Of a stretch of 64,000 nucleotides of DNA, positions 9,040 through 17,593 are shown one piece after another. Source of the DNA: DTWD01 sp963662965. Lineage in GTDB: Bacteria; Acidobacteriota; Vicinamibacteria; Vicinamibacterales; UBA8438. Each line of letters begins with the position of its first letter. Position 1 is the first letter of the stretch. Below the pieces are notes generated by a model. The model made no database searches and was not told the origin of the DNA. It was given only the letters and a program-made list of their open reading frames with translations. Location: contig OY759970.1 in NCBI GenBank assembly GCA_963662965.1, positions 1,736,001 to 1,800,000 on the forward strand, read 5' to 3'. The position numbers were made by a program, and so were the translations under genes.

Positions 9040-10032
9040 ATGCGAACAGCGAGATTCGGTCTGGCGGCGGTGGTCGCACTCGTGCTGGTGGCGCTTGCGG
9101 CCGGGGCCGCCGCGCAGGGCCGTGACCTCCACACGGTGGAGTTCTTCAGTCCGGCGGTCGACCGGACCGCGCGCTACAACATCTTGCTCCCGTCCGACTA
9201 CGAGATGTCGACGGCACGGTATCCGGTCCTCTATCTGCTCCACGGCTTGACCCAGAACTACACCACCTGGGGACGCTCGAACGGCGCGCCGTTCTATGGC
9301 GGGCTCTACGACGACCTGATCGTCGTCATGCCGGATGTCGGGAACTCGTGGTACGTCAACTGGGCCGAGAGCGAGAACGGACAGCGGAACAACTGGGAAG
9401 ACCATGTCATTCAGGACGTCGTGAGCCATGTCGACTGGACCTTCCGGACGATCGCCCGTCGCGAGGGGCGTGCGATGACCGGGCTGTCGATGGGTGGCTT
9501 CGGCGCGATCACCATGGGGTTGCGGCATCCGGAGATGTTCATCTCGATTGGGAGCACGAGCGGCGCGCTCGAGTACGGCCGTCAGGCGGCGGCGCGGATG
9601 CGTGGCGAGATGCCTCACCGGACGCCGCGTCAGCGGACCGCTGAGCAGGAGGAGCGCCGTCGTCGTCCCAACTCCTTGATCGGGATCGACGGTTTTAGCA
9701 GCCAGATCGAGCGTTCGCCGGCCGGGACGATGTTCACCTCGGCCGAACAGGCCGATCGCTATGACCCGTTCGTGCTGATCACGCAGGTGCCAAAGGACGA
9801 ATTGCCGCACATCTATCTCGATTGTGGGACAGAGGATCAGCTGATCTCTGGAGCCAAGCAACTCGCGGCGATCATGATGGACCAGGACATCCCATTCGAC
9901 TACATGCAGATGCCCGGTGGTCACAACGCGGCGTACTGGATCCAGTCGATCGGCCACATCATGTCGGTACAGTACGAAGTGATGCAGCGGGCCCTCGGGC
10001 AGCGGCCGTACGGGCGTCGGTCTTCTAATTGA
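9040..10032 (+). CDS. Secreted esterase, esterase D / tributyrin esterase type
   Basis: 330 residues from ATG 9040, chosen because GGGGAGGAA lies just upstream; an earlier ATG at 9001 has no such site. A signal peptide ends about AAGAAAQGR. The fold is alpha/beta hydrolase: YPVLYLLHGLTQNYTTW gives the oxyanion loop, GLSMGGFGA holds the nucleophile Ser, YLDCGTEDQLI probably holds the acid Asp, and GGHNAAYW the His. Related enzymes hydrolyse short acyl esters or act on glycan acetyl and feruloyl groups. Substrate cannot be told from sequence. Confidence 0.88.
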   Translation: MRTARFGLAAVVALVLVALAAGAAAQGRDLHTVEFFSPAVDRTARYNILLPSDYEMSTARYPVLYLLHGLTQNYTTWGRSNGAPFYGGLYDDLIVVMPDVGNSWYVNWAESENGQRNNWEDHVIQDVVSHVDWTFRTIARREGRAMTGLSMGGFGAITMGLRHPEMFISIGSTSGALEYGRQAAARMRGEMPHRTPRQRTAEQEERRRRPNSLIGIDGFSSQIERSPAGTMFTSAEQADRYDPFVLITQVPKDELPHIYLDCGTEDQLISGAKQLAAIMMDQDIPFDYMQMPGGHNAAYWIQSIGHIMSVQYEVMQRALGQRPYGRRSSN

Positions 10033-10150
10033 CGGGGCTGACTGCCCCGAACTCCGTCGCCGGCATTCGCGTTCCTCGGAGAACTCGGGACGCCCCGAGC
10101 CGTGTCGAGGGGCGGGGGCCCCGTGGCCCCGCTCCGTGCCGGCGGGGGCG
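10033..10150. repeat. Intergenic nested palindrome, family A copy 2
   Basis: Begins gacggggctgactgccccga directly after the esterase stop and has the same order of motifs as copy 1, with an extra gaggggcgggggccccg insertion. It may act as the 3' end of the esterase transcript. Confidence 0.75.
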
Positions 10151-10154
10151 CGCC

Positions 10155-10870
10155 CTACTCGATGGTGTAGCGTCGAATCGCGATCGCCACGGAGGTCATC
10201 CGGCGCGATTCGGTCGGCGGGCTCGCCCGGACCATCAGGGCCTGCTCTCAGCGGACCACGACGGGGGGGGAGCCTCCCGCCGCGGGAACTTTGAGGACGA
10301 CCTCGACCAGGAGCCCCCCGTCGTCCGCCACGGACGAAGACGAGAGCATTAAATCGACGCAGGTCCGATTGGTCTCAAACAGCAGGCCGGAGTGAGACAG
10401 GCAGTCGGTGATGCCGTAGGACCAATGTTCATCGTAGGGAGTCGATACCGCACCGGAAGGCGAGCGGAGAACCTACGTGGACGACGTATCTCGGCACTGG
10501 GGGCCGGCCCTGGAATGACCTCGATCGGAAGCTCCGGTAGGCTGACGAGCCACGCGAACCCGTCGTCGTAGGCTGCTCGGTCGAGCCTGTCGGGTGCCGA
10601 CAGTTGCTGGATGGTGGCCTGGTTGACGCCGCTCGCCGCGGATTCCCAGAGGCCGGTTTCGCACGCGACGTCGGCGGCGGGAAGCATCTCCGGGGACGGC
10701 GCTGGTACCGTGCGTACCGCGGTCGCGCGTCGCCTCACCCGTGAACCCGGAACGGCGCCTTCTCGTGGCGGTATTTCGAGTACGACATCGACCGGCGTGC
10801 CGCCCCCCAGCGGCTCGCGACTCGGAAGCTCCGTGCGAAACAAAATGCCGGTCTGACTCAAGTTCTCGGT
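10155..10870 (-). pseudogene. Decayed tandem PilZ domain gene
   Basis: Two PilZ-like pieces can be read on the minus strand. The upstream one begins mid-domain at LEVTENLSQTGILFRTE. The downstream one starts with RRFSARLPVRYR, the arginine-rich c-di-GMP-binding start of a PilZ domain, then switches frame near 10445 to YDEHWSYGITDCLSHSGLLF, and switches again at the run of eight Gs (10263-10270) to reach MTSVAIAIRRYTIE and a stop at 10155. PilZ proteins bind cyclic-di-GMP. With at least two shifts and a missing start this is unlikely to be functional. Confidence 0.5.
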
Positions 10871-11122
10871 CACTTCCAGACGCGAACGTCCGTGTCGACG
10901 AGTCCGAATTGCTGCATCTTCAATCGCAGGACGTGTCGCGCTTCCGATACGCGCCACTTCAGAATGCCGACCGGAACGCCGAGCATCTCGGCGGCGTCTG
11001 CACAGCTGATGTCAGGTTTTGAAGCTGGCGTCGCCTCGAAACTGTTGCAGCCCATGACAGGCTGCCACGAATGCGTCTTGATCGTCGCCCCGAGCAAGAT
11101 CGACCAGCTCGGTATCGGTCAC
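10870..11122 (-). pseudogene. Remnant of an ECF-type sigma factor
   Basis: From GTG 11122 the frame reads VTDTELVDLARGDDQDAFVAAC, the start of an ECF sigma factor region 2, then stops at 11012. The next piece, in another frame, is DISCADAAEMLGVPVGILKW followed by RVSEARHVLRL, a region 4 helix-turn-helix. The hundred or so residues between them in normal sigma factors are missing, leaving only FRGDASFKT from the middle. The PilZ remnant follows out of frame, so the two may have been neighbours before decay. Confidence 0.55.
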
Positions 11123-11234
11123 CTGTCGCTATAGACATGCCGCCGTCTTGGCCGGATGGGAAAATCGGCTTCCGCATTTTGAGACCTATAATCACGGGAC
11201 TCATTTCCATCACCTCATCACACTCGGGGGTCCG

Positions 11235-13037
11235 ATGCGCCGCTTTTTCGTCGTTGCGTCCATGTGTGCGAGTGCCGTCGGATTCCCCACGCTGCCCGCG
11301 GTGGCGCAGGCGCCGGATGGCGGCGCGCTGTTCGAGGAGCGGTGCGCGAGCTGTCATCTCGGCGACGTCGTGCCCCGCGCGCTCGCGATCAACAACATGC
11401 GCGCGATGCCGGCGGGAGCCATCGTTGGCGCCCTGACTGATGGCGCCATGCAGCAGCAGGGTTCCGAACTGAGCCCGGCCGCGCGGCGCGCGATTGCCGA
11501 GTTCATCACCGGCCGGAGCGTCGGCGCTGACGCCGGGGGTATGACCGGCGCGTGCACGCCGTCGCTGACCGCGGGATGGCCCGGACTCGACGGCGGGCCC
11601 CAGTGGAACGGCTGGGGCGTCGACGTCGCGAACACGCGGCGTCAGACGGCCGAGCACGCGGGGCTAAGCGCGGCCGACATCCCGCGGCTCACGCTCAAGT
11701 GGGCCTTCGGCTACCCGAATGCCGGCAGCGCCCAGTCGCAGCCGACGATTATCGGCGGTCGCATGTTCATTGCAAGCCAACGCGGGACCGTCTATGCGCT
11801 CGATGCCCGGAGCGGCTGCACCCACTGGACGTACGACGCCCAGAGCGGCGTGCGGAGCGCGATGACCGTGACCCGACGTGATGATGGACGTCACGCCGTC
11901 TTCTTCGGCGACGCCAACGCGAACGTCTATGCGGTCGACGCCGACACCGGCGCCGAGATCTGGCAAGTCGAAGTCGACGACCACGAGGGGGCGTGAATCA
12001 CCGGCGCGCCGGTGCTCTACGGCGACCGGCTCTATGTGCCGGTTTCGTCCCTCGAAGAGGTGCTGGCGGCCGATCCCGAGTACGCCTGCTGCACGTTCCG
12101 CGGCAGTGTCGTCGCCCTCGCGGCGTCGACGGGCGACCTCGTGTGGAAGAGCTTCACGATTCCGGAAGTGCCGAGCCCTCGCGGTCGTAACCCCGACGGG
12201 GCATTTCTAATGGGGCCGGCCGGCGGCGCCGTCTGGTCCGCTCCCACGATCGACGCCGAGCGGCGGCTCGTGTATGCCGCGACTGGCAACGCCTACACCG
12301 AGCCGGCGGCCGAGACGAGCGACGCCATCATCGCCTTCGACATCGACACGGGCGAGGTGCGCTGGGTCAACCAGCTGACACCGGCCGACGCCTTCATCAT
12401 CTGTCGCAGCGACAACGCGAACTGCCCTGAGAACGACGGACCCGACTTCGACTTCGGGTCGTCGCCCGTGTTGGTCACGATGAACAACGACCGGGATCTC
12501 CTGGTCATCGGTCAGAAGTCGGGGGTCGGCTATGGCCTCGACCCAGACCGCGACGGCGCCATCGTCTGGCAGTACCGCGTCGGGGCCGGCAGCGCGCTCG
12601 GCGGCATCGAGTGGGGATTCGCCGTCGACGACGGGAAAGCCTACTTCGCCAACTCCGACTACCTCACGCCGGAGCCGGGCGGGCTGGCCGCGGTCCGCCT
12701 GCGCACCGGCGAGCTCGTCTGGTTCGCCGAGCCGCACGAACCGGTGTGCGAACGCTGTCGCGCGGCGCTCCTCGCGGCGGTCACCGCCATTCCGGGGGCC
12801 GTCTTCTCCGGCGCCTACGACGGTCTCTTTCGCGCCTACGCCTCCGATGACGGGTCGGTCCTCTGGGAGTACGACACCAACGGCGACTACGACACCGTCA
12901 ACGGCGTCGAGGCCAAGGGCGGGTCGATCAACGGGCCAGGCCCCGTGGTCGTCGACGGCATGGTCTACGTCAACTCCGGGTATGCCGCCTTCGGCGGGCG
13001 CGCCGGTAACGTGCTGCTGGCGTTCGGTGTCGATTAA
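11235..13037 (+). pseudogene. PQQ/cytochrome c dehydrogenase, split by an in-frame TGA
   Basis: One 600-residue gene interrupted at codon TGA 11994-11996. The first part has a signal peptide (ending PAVAQAPDG), a cytochrome c motif CASCH near residue 38, then PQQ propeller blades. The frame continues unbroken after the stop with ITGAPVLYGDRLYVPVSS and runs to a proper stop at 13035. Domain order matches polyvinyl-alcohol dehydrogenase-like quinohaemoproteins, which oxidise alcohols in the periplasm. The TGA probably replaced an Arg CGA. If real, only a truncated cytochrome piece is made, unless the second half restarts at an ATG or GTG near 12012. Confidence 0.8.
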
Positions 13038-13041
13038 CTTA

Positions 13042-13926
13042 GTGCCGAAACCCGCGGCGGCCCGCCGGTACTGGAACCGGATTCCGCCCCGCGTGCGGCA
13101 ACGGGTCGTCGACGCCGCGTTGGCGGCCCCGGCGCAGTCGCCGCGGGAGTTGGCCTGGCAGTTGACGGACCGGGAGGGCCATTTTCTCTCGGAATCAAGC
13201 GTCTATCGCATCCTCAAGGCCTACGACTTGATCCCGAGTCCGGCCTACATCGTGCTATCGGCCGCGAAGACGTTCCGGCATCTGACGCGTCGCCCGAATG
13301 AGCTCTGGCAGACCGACTTCACCTGCCTGCAGGTCGTGGGCTGGGGCTGGTACGACCTCTCGACGGTGCTCGACGACGACTCACGCTACATCATCGCGTG
13401 GGCGCTCCGCACGTCGATGCAGACGGTGGACGTCACGGAGACACTCGACCTGGCCCGGGCGAAGACCGGCGTGGATCGCATCCGCGTGGTGCATCGCCCG
13501 CGGCTCCTCAGTGACAACGGACCGTGCTACGTCTCGGCCGAGCTGGCCACCTATCTTGAGACGCACGGCCTGGGGCACACGCGCAGCGCGCCGTATCATC
13601 CGATGACGCAGGGCAAGATCGAGCGGTATCACCGGTCGATGAAAAACGTGGTGGAGCTGGAGAAATACCACAACCCGTGGGAGCTCAAACGGACCATCGC
13701 TCGCTTCGTTGACGACTACAACCACCGCCGGCTGCATGAAGCACTCGACAACATCACCCCGGCCGACGTCTACGAGGGGCGCCGGTCAGCGATTCTCGCT
13801 CGACGCGAACAGATCAAACGGAGGACCCTGGCACAACGCAAGCGGGAGAATCTACACGGACACAGCACGCGCAACCGGCGAGCAGTCTCTCTTGAAACTC
13901 AGGCCCAAAAGTCCGGATTGGTTTGA
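13042..13926 (+). CDS. IS3-like transposase (integrase core)
   Basis: 294 residues from GTG 13042. The order is an N-terminal helix-turn-helix (VYRILKAYDLI) and an rve integrase core with the DDE triad visible: Asp in LWQTDFT, Asp in LLSDNGP and Glu in GKIERYHRSMK. This is the OrfB-type protein of IS3-like elements. It begins only five bases after the previous gene stops and no orfA is visible, so the left end may be truncated. Its right end abuts a fragment of an acyl-CoA synthetase, so it probably inserted into that gene. Catalytic residues are intact. Confidence 0.85.
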   Translation: MPKPAAARRYWNRIPPRVRQRVVDAALAAPAQSPRELAWQLTDREGHFLSESSVYRILKAYDLIPSPAYIVLSAAKTFRHLTRRPNELWQTDFTCLQVVGWGWYDLSTVLDDDSRYIIAWALRTSMQTVDVTETLDLARAKTGVDRIRVVHRPRLLSDNGPCYVSAELATYLETHGLGHTRSAPYHPMTQGKIERYHRSMKNVVELEKYHNPWELKRTIARFVDDYNHRRLHEALDNITPADVYEGRRSAILARREQIKRRTLAQRKRENLHGHSTRNRRAVSLETQAQKSGLV

Positions 13927-13929
13927 CGA

Positions 13930-14484
13930 CGTACAGGTGCACCGGTGCCGCTCAAGGGTCTGCAAAATCGTCTGGGGGTCACTTCCGGTTGGGAGAACCA
14001 GCGTGGCGCCAACGTTGAGGGCAGAAAGCATCGCACACATGAAACCCGATATATGGGTTATCGGCGTTAGCACCGCCACCACCTGCTCACCAGACATCCC
14101 CGTCTGTTCCATTAGGCCGGTCATGTAGTGCAGCCTTTCGTGGGTGTGTGTGACCCCCTTTGGGCCGTGCAGTCGTCCCCGAGGTGTAGAGGATGGCGGC
14201 CGCCTGGCCGGGCTCCACGGCCGGCCACTCTATCGTTCCGGAGGGGGCAGTCAACAGATTCTGGAACGCACCGATGTCCGGGAACTGGCTGTCGCCGCTC
14301 AGATAGCACTGGTGTAACTGCGGCAGGTGCGGGCGGATCGAAAGGACCGGTTGGTATAAGTCCGGCTGACCAATGTAAAAGCGGGCTTCGCTGTGCCGTA
14401 GGAAGTATTCGATCTCCGACGGCCCCATGCGGGTCTTGATCGGCGCCGCCACGTTCGTCACCGGGCGCAGGAACATCACGCCGG
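13930..14484 (-). pseudogene. Fragment of an AMP-binding acyl-CoA synthetase
   Basis: Reads VTNVAAPIKTRMGPSEIEYF, then the adenylation P-loop ILYTSGTTARPKG near 14190, then after a frame change about 14130 MTGLMEQTGMSGEQVVAVLTP. These are consecutive parts of the N-terminal domain of acyl-CoA ligases. The 3' half is missing where the transposase gene ends, and the 5' end is degraded. The glycine usually following SGTT is alanine. Non-functional. Confidence 0.7.
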
Positions 14485-14561
14485 CCGGTCGATACTGATC
14501 TCGCCCTAGATCTCGATGGTACCGCGTAACCGCTGATCGTTCAAGAAACCCCAATTGGCCC

Positions 14562-14708
14562 ATGCCCCTTCAGCCCAGCACCACGCTCGGCCCGTACGAG
14601 ATCCAGGCCCCCCTCGCGGCGGGCGGCATGGGTGAGGTCTATCAAGCCCGCGATACCCGCCTGGACCGCACCGTCGCCATCACGGTTCTGGAAAACAGCA
14701 GAAAGTGA
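14562..14708 (+). pseudogene. N-terminal fragment of a Ser/Thr protein kinase
   Basis: A 48-codon frame beginning MPLQPSTTLGPYEIQAPLAA and continuing GGMGEVYQARDTRLDRTVAI. This is the glycine-rich loop and first strands of the bacterial Ser/Thr kinases common in Acidobacteriota. The sequence then reads TVL where the catalytic Lys is expected (VAIKVL), and a stop follows. Everything downstream of subdomain II is gone. A possible C-terminal end of the same kinase type lies at 16864-16932. Confidence 0.7.
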
Positions 14709-14905
14709 AATCAAAGATGCAAACGATGCTAACGCTAGTCTTCCTGTGTCTTGTGTTAGCGATGTCTGTCGGGTGTCGGCAGGCTCCCTTGAACGATCTA
14801 CAAGAGGGTGCTCAAGACATCATCGAGAAGGTTTGGACAAAGGCCATAGAGCTTGGCGAGCAGCTTAACGCGCTAGGGCAAGAGCGCTGGGAGTGCTACC
14901 ACGTG

Positions 14906-16339
14906 GGGGATGTCCCGTGCGCTGTTGAAATTCAACGGCGGCTCGGTTCACGACTACGCGACCATCGCTGACGATTCCCCGAGACCCAGCCGCGCGTCAC
15001 GCGCCCGGAGGGCGGCGACGAGCGCCGGCATATCTTGACATCCTTTGACCCGGCGGAACCCCTTCGCGGCTTCGAGCACGCCGGCGGCCACCCACCGCAG
15101 CACCATCGTCCCACCGCGCCAGCGTTTCACATTGCGCTTCACATGGCGCGTGCGGCTGAGCAGACTCTCGATGGCGTTCGTGGTGGCGAGCGATCGTTGG
15201 AGGCGTTCCGACAGGCCCAAGCCGAGCACGGTCAGCGTCTCGTCGAGGCCTTCTCGGACGCTCGCGGCCGCACTCGGGTGGTCGGTGTCCAAGCGGCGAG
15301 CCAGGTCCTGCAGCAGTCGTTTCGCCGTCTTGACGGTGGCGTTCGTGTAGGCGCGGGTAAGGATTGCCTTCACCCACGGACGTTGTGCCTCGGGGAGATG
15401 CTCCAGGATGTTCCGGCCCTTGTGCACTTGACACCGCTGCACCACGGCGGCCCGGCCGAACGTCTGGGTCACCGCCGTCTCGAGGGCCTTCGCCCCATCG
15501 ACGATCACCAGGAGGCTCCGGTCGGTGCGCAGCCCGCGACTCGCAAGATTGGTCAACAGGCCCTGACAGACCGTCGCATTCTCCGTGGCTCCTTCCCAGA
15601 GGCCGAGCGGGTGTTTGGTCCCCGTTGTGTCGATGCCCAGCGCCACCACGATACAGTGCCCGCCGACCTGGACCCCATCGATCAGCAGCACCGCCAGGTC
15701 CAGCGCGTCGAGCGGTGTCGCGCGCCACGCGTCCAGCTGCGCCTGGGTCTGCGCCACAAAGCGTCGACTGACCGCACTCTTGCTGGTGCCCCGCGTCGTG
15801 ATGTTCGCGCCCAGCGGTTCGAGACTCCGCGCATATTGGCGGGTCGCCACGCCGATGAGCATCTGGTCGACGACGCGCCGGTTCAGCGGGTCCGCGTCCG
15901 TGAACGCCTGGGCCGTGGGCAGCGGCACCTCCATGCCGTCGCGCCGCACTCGGGGCCGACGGATCGCGACTTTATGCCCGCCCAGGACGACTTGGCTCGG
16001 AGCATGGCCGGCGCGATACGCGTGCCGGGCCGGCTGATGCGCATACCGGGGGCCACACACGGCAGCCCGATCTTCTTCGAGCATCGCCTCGAGCACCCGT
16101 AAGCCAGACGCGATGACCAGCTCCTGCAGCTCGGCCTGTGCATCGATGAGGATGTCAACCAACGGCAAGTGGCGCGACGCCGGGGATGCCGATTGGCGAC
16201 GACGAGGGACTGTGTGAGACTGCTTCTTCATGGCGGCTCCTTTGCTGGGAGGCTTTCACCTCGGTTTAGTCACCGGTCGTATAGCACGACCAGTGAAGGA
16301 GCCGCCGCTTCAAATTTCAACAGCTACTGGGACATCCCC
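14906..16339. mobile_element. IS256-family insertion sequence, complete
   Basis: 1434 bp. Ends are perfect 11-bp inverted repeats, ggggatgtccc at 14906-14916 and gggacatcccc at 16329-16339; similarity between the ends continues inward (gctgttgaaatt..., gcggcggctc). It is flanked by an exact 8-bp direct repeat accacgtg at 14898-14905 and 16340-16347, the usual target duplication size for this family. One intact transposase gene is inside. Intact ends and matching duplications imply a recent insertion. Confidence 0.93.
14954..16231 (-). CDS. IS256-family transposase
   Basis: 425 residues, full length. It is a Mutator-type DDE transposase: Asp in AVLLIDGVQVGGH, Asp in LLVIVDGAKAL and Glu in TTNAIESLLSR, with the family CQVHKGRNILEHLPE motif between. 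The start ATG 16231 lies about 110 bases inside the right inverted repeat. No damage is seen, so the element should be able to move. Confidence 0.95.
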   Translation of the reverse strand: MKKQSHTVPRRRQSASPASRHLPLVDILIDAQAELQELVIASGLRVLEAMLEEDRAAVCGPRYAHQPARHAYRAGHAPSQVVLGGHKVAIRRPRVRRDGMEVPLPTAQAFTDADPLNRRVVDQMLIGVATRQYARSLEPLGANITTRGTSKSAVSRRFVAQTQAQLDAWRATPLDALDLAVLLIDGVQVGGHCIVVALGIDTTGTKHPLGLWEGATENATVCQGLLTNLASRGLRTDRSLLVIVDGAKALETAVTQTFGRAAVVQRCQVHKGRNILEHLPEAQRPWVKAILTRAYTNATVKTAKRLLQDLARRLDTDHPSAAASVREGLDETLTVLGLGLSERLQRSLATTNAIESLLSRTRHVKRNVKRWRGGTMVLRWVAAGVLEAAKGFRRVKGCQDMPALVAALRARDARLGLGESSAMVA

Positions 16340-16500
16340 ACCACGTGAGGGAGGATGGCCAACACACGGTGTTCTATTTCAAGCGACGACAATCGAATGC
16401 GATTGCGCATCTAACGAATCTGCTTAGGTTCGCAGCGCTAGCGTTCTAGCGCTGCTACTTCTTCCTCTTCTTTTTCGCTGCAGGACACGTTTGGAGGAAA

Positions 16501-16698
16501 AATGCCAGAAGGCACCATTAAGAAACTCACGGACAGGGGCTTCGGGTTTACCGACACCGGGAGCGAGGCGGACATGTTTTTCACTCGTCAAACCTCGAAG
16601 GGGTAAGCTACGAAGAACTCCACGAAGGACAACGAGTGTCCTACACCGAAGGACGGGGACCGAAAGGGCCAAGAGCCGAAAACGTCAAGCCGGTCTGA
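16501..16698 (+). pseudogene. Cold-shock (CspA-like) protein with a one-base frameshift
   Basis: GGAGGAAA precedes ATG 16501. The frame reads MPEGTIKKLTDRGFGFTDTG, the first strands of a cold-shock RNA-binding barrel, then EADMFF and a stop after TRQTSKG. One more T in the run of five at 16577-16581 would restore HSSNLEGVSYEELHEGQRVS and the normal family end VKPV with a stop at 16696. Either a real frameshift or a homopolymer error. Confidence 0.8.
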
Positions 16699-16742
16699 CG
16701 GAACTGAAAGGAACATTGGTTTTCAATCACGGAGAAACAGAT

Positions 16743-16850
16743 ATGGGTGATAAGGGAAGTAAAGATAAAGGCAAAAGGGAACAACGGAAAAAGGCCAAGC
16801 TTAGTCCAAAGGAAAAAAGAAAATTGAAAAAAGAAAAGAAGAATAAATAA
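16743..16850 (+). CDS. Very small lysine-rich protein, 35 residues
   Basis: ATG 16743 with an upstream cacggag. The product is almost all charged: MGDKGSKDKGKREQRKKAKL followed by SPKEKRKLKKEKKNK, with about half the residues Lys or Arg. No hydrophobic core is possible, so it should be disordered and could bind nucleic acid or ribosomes. It follows the cold-shock gene by 44 bases in the same direction, so a shared transcript is likely. The local sequence is much more AT-rich than the rest of the window, which fits acquisition by transfer. Confidence 0.6.
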   Translation: MGDKGSKDKGKREQRKKAKLSPKEKRKLKKEKKNK

Positions 16851-16863
16851 ATACGCATCGTTG

Positions 16864-16932
16864 GTCACGCAGATTCACGTACTGGCGAACTGGTTCGAGG
16901 AGCTGAACCAGCGGGTGCCGACGGGACAGTGA
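16864..16932 (+). pseudogene. Possible C-terminal end of a kinase/TolB-type protein
   Basis: In frame to the TGA at 16930 the codons read VTQIHVLANWFEELNQRVPT. A very similar tail (…NWFEEL..RVP) ends many acidobacterial Ser/Thr kinases fused to TolB-like propellers. With the kinase start at 14562 this suggests both ends of one kinase gene survive and the middle has been replaced. No start or body is present. The match rests on a short stretch, so it is tentative. Confidence 0.4.
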
Positions 16933-17138
16933 CATGATGCTAGCGGCCGCCTCGCGGCTTGGCTCAGCTGAGGAGCAGCTCGGTAAGGTTGCGCTCGCGA
17001 ACGGTTTGCTCGTCCAGGACGATGACGACGAGGACAGCGACCTCGACGACAACGAAGACGACGGAAGCAAAGACGAGGACGAAGAGAACGACGACGACTA
17101 CCCACCACCCGGGTGGTCTGACTGAACCAGCGGGTGCC
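16903..17138. repeat. 17-bp direct repeat around an acidic ORF
   Basis: ctgaaccagcgggtgcc occurs exactly at 16903-16919 and 17122-17138, both in the same direction. Both copies can be read as LNQRVP just before a stop codon, i.e. two copies of the same kinase-like tail. The 202 bases between them hold the acidic frame described next. This may mark an insertion or a tandem duplication. Confidence 0.7.
16934..17125 (+). CDS. Short highly acidic ORF, doubtful
   Basis: 63 residues, with a possible helical start (LAAASRLGSAEEQLGKVALA) and a long run of Asp and Glu ending PPPGWSD. No ribosome-binding site is obvious. The acidic tail arises from repetitive gac/gag codons and could be low-complexity DNA. 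It lies entirely between the two 17-bp direct repeats. Listed because the neighbouring small genes are also unusually charged; expression is unproven. Confidence 0.3.
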   Translation: MMLAAASRLGSAEEQLGKVALANGLLVQDDDDEDSDLDDNEDDGSKDEDEENDDDYPPPGWSD

Positions 17139-17169
17139 TGTTAACTAGATTTTCTGTAGAAAAGAGAAA

Positions 17170-17195
17170 GCCGACTTCAGGTTGCAGAGGTCGGC
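17170..17195. terminator. Hairpin 3' of the small basic gene
   Basis: gccgac (17170-17175) pairs with gtcggc (17190-17195), preceded by aaaagagaaa. On the minus strand the stem is followed by tttctcttttc, so it could be an intrinsic terminator for the gene at 17229-17456. A near copy lies on the other side of that gene at 17594. Confidence 0.6.
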
Positions 17196-17228
17196 CCAGC
17201 ATTTCTCACTCACTCGACGGAAACCAGC

Positions 17229-17456
17229 CTACTTCTTCCCCTTCCTCTTCGCTGCCCACATCGCCTTCATCCGCTTGGACACGGCCTTCCTCGCCGCTGC
17301 TGACATCTTGCGACGCTTAGCCTTGGCAGCCTTCTTCTTCCCCGTTGTTGCGGAACCGCGAATGATGCTGGCTGCTCGTGCTAAGGCTTCGAGGTCAGCT
17401 TGGAGTCTCTTGATCTCGGCTTGCTTAGCTGTGATGGCTTTGGAAATGTCATTCAT
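17229..17456 (-). CDS. Small basic histone-H1-like protein
   Basis: 75 residues from ATG 17456. The N-terminal half is a short coiled coil (ISKAITAKQAEIKRLQADLE), the C-terminal half is Lys/Ala-rich (KKKAAKAKRRKMSAAARKAV, then AMWAAKRKGKK). This layout is typical of small DNA-binding proteins in Acidobacteriota and relatives. An upstream extension in frame to 17573 lacks such features and is left out. Similar hairpins flank the gene on both sides. Confidence 0.7.
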   Translation of the reverse strand: MNDISKAITAKQAEIKRLQADLEALARAASIIRGSATTGKKKAAKAKRRKMSAAARKAVSKRMKAMWAAKRKGKK

Positions 17457-17593
17457 GGTTGGAAAGCTTATAGATGGGCTGAAAGAGGTGTCAACGAGCC
17501 TAGCCTTCACGGCGTAGAGTGAACAGTTGACCCTGTGCAACTTCATCCGGGAACCGGCACCACGGACGACCACGACTGTCCAAGCGAAAAGAA

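Larger units (their letters stand above)
14705..16449 (+). pseudogene. Small lipoprotein gene interrupted by an IS256-type element
   Basis: The first exon-like part, 14705-14905, encodes a lipoprotein signal with lipobox MSVGC and a helical region (LQEGAQDIIEKVWTKAIELG). It is broken after ERWECYHV by the insertion sequence. If the element and one copy of the 8-bp target duplication are removed, the frame resumes at 16348 as REDGQHTVFYFKRRQ and ends at TAG 16447-16449, giving an intact protein of about 100 residues. Function unknown. It starts with GTG overlapping the kinase fragment stop, or with ATG at 14720. Confidence 0.75.

Noticed and set aside
11994..12013. Selenocysteine reading of TGA 11994 followed by the palindrome accggcgcgccggt
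   Set aside because: The palindrome has no proper loop, starts almost at the TGA, and the protein context (propeller strand) has no redox motif; Arg to stop is simpler.
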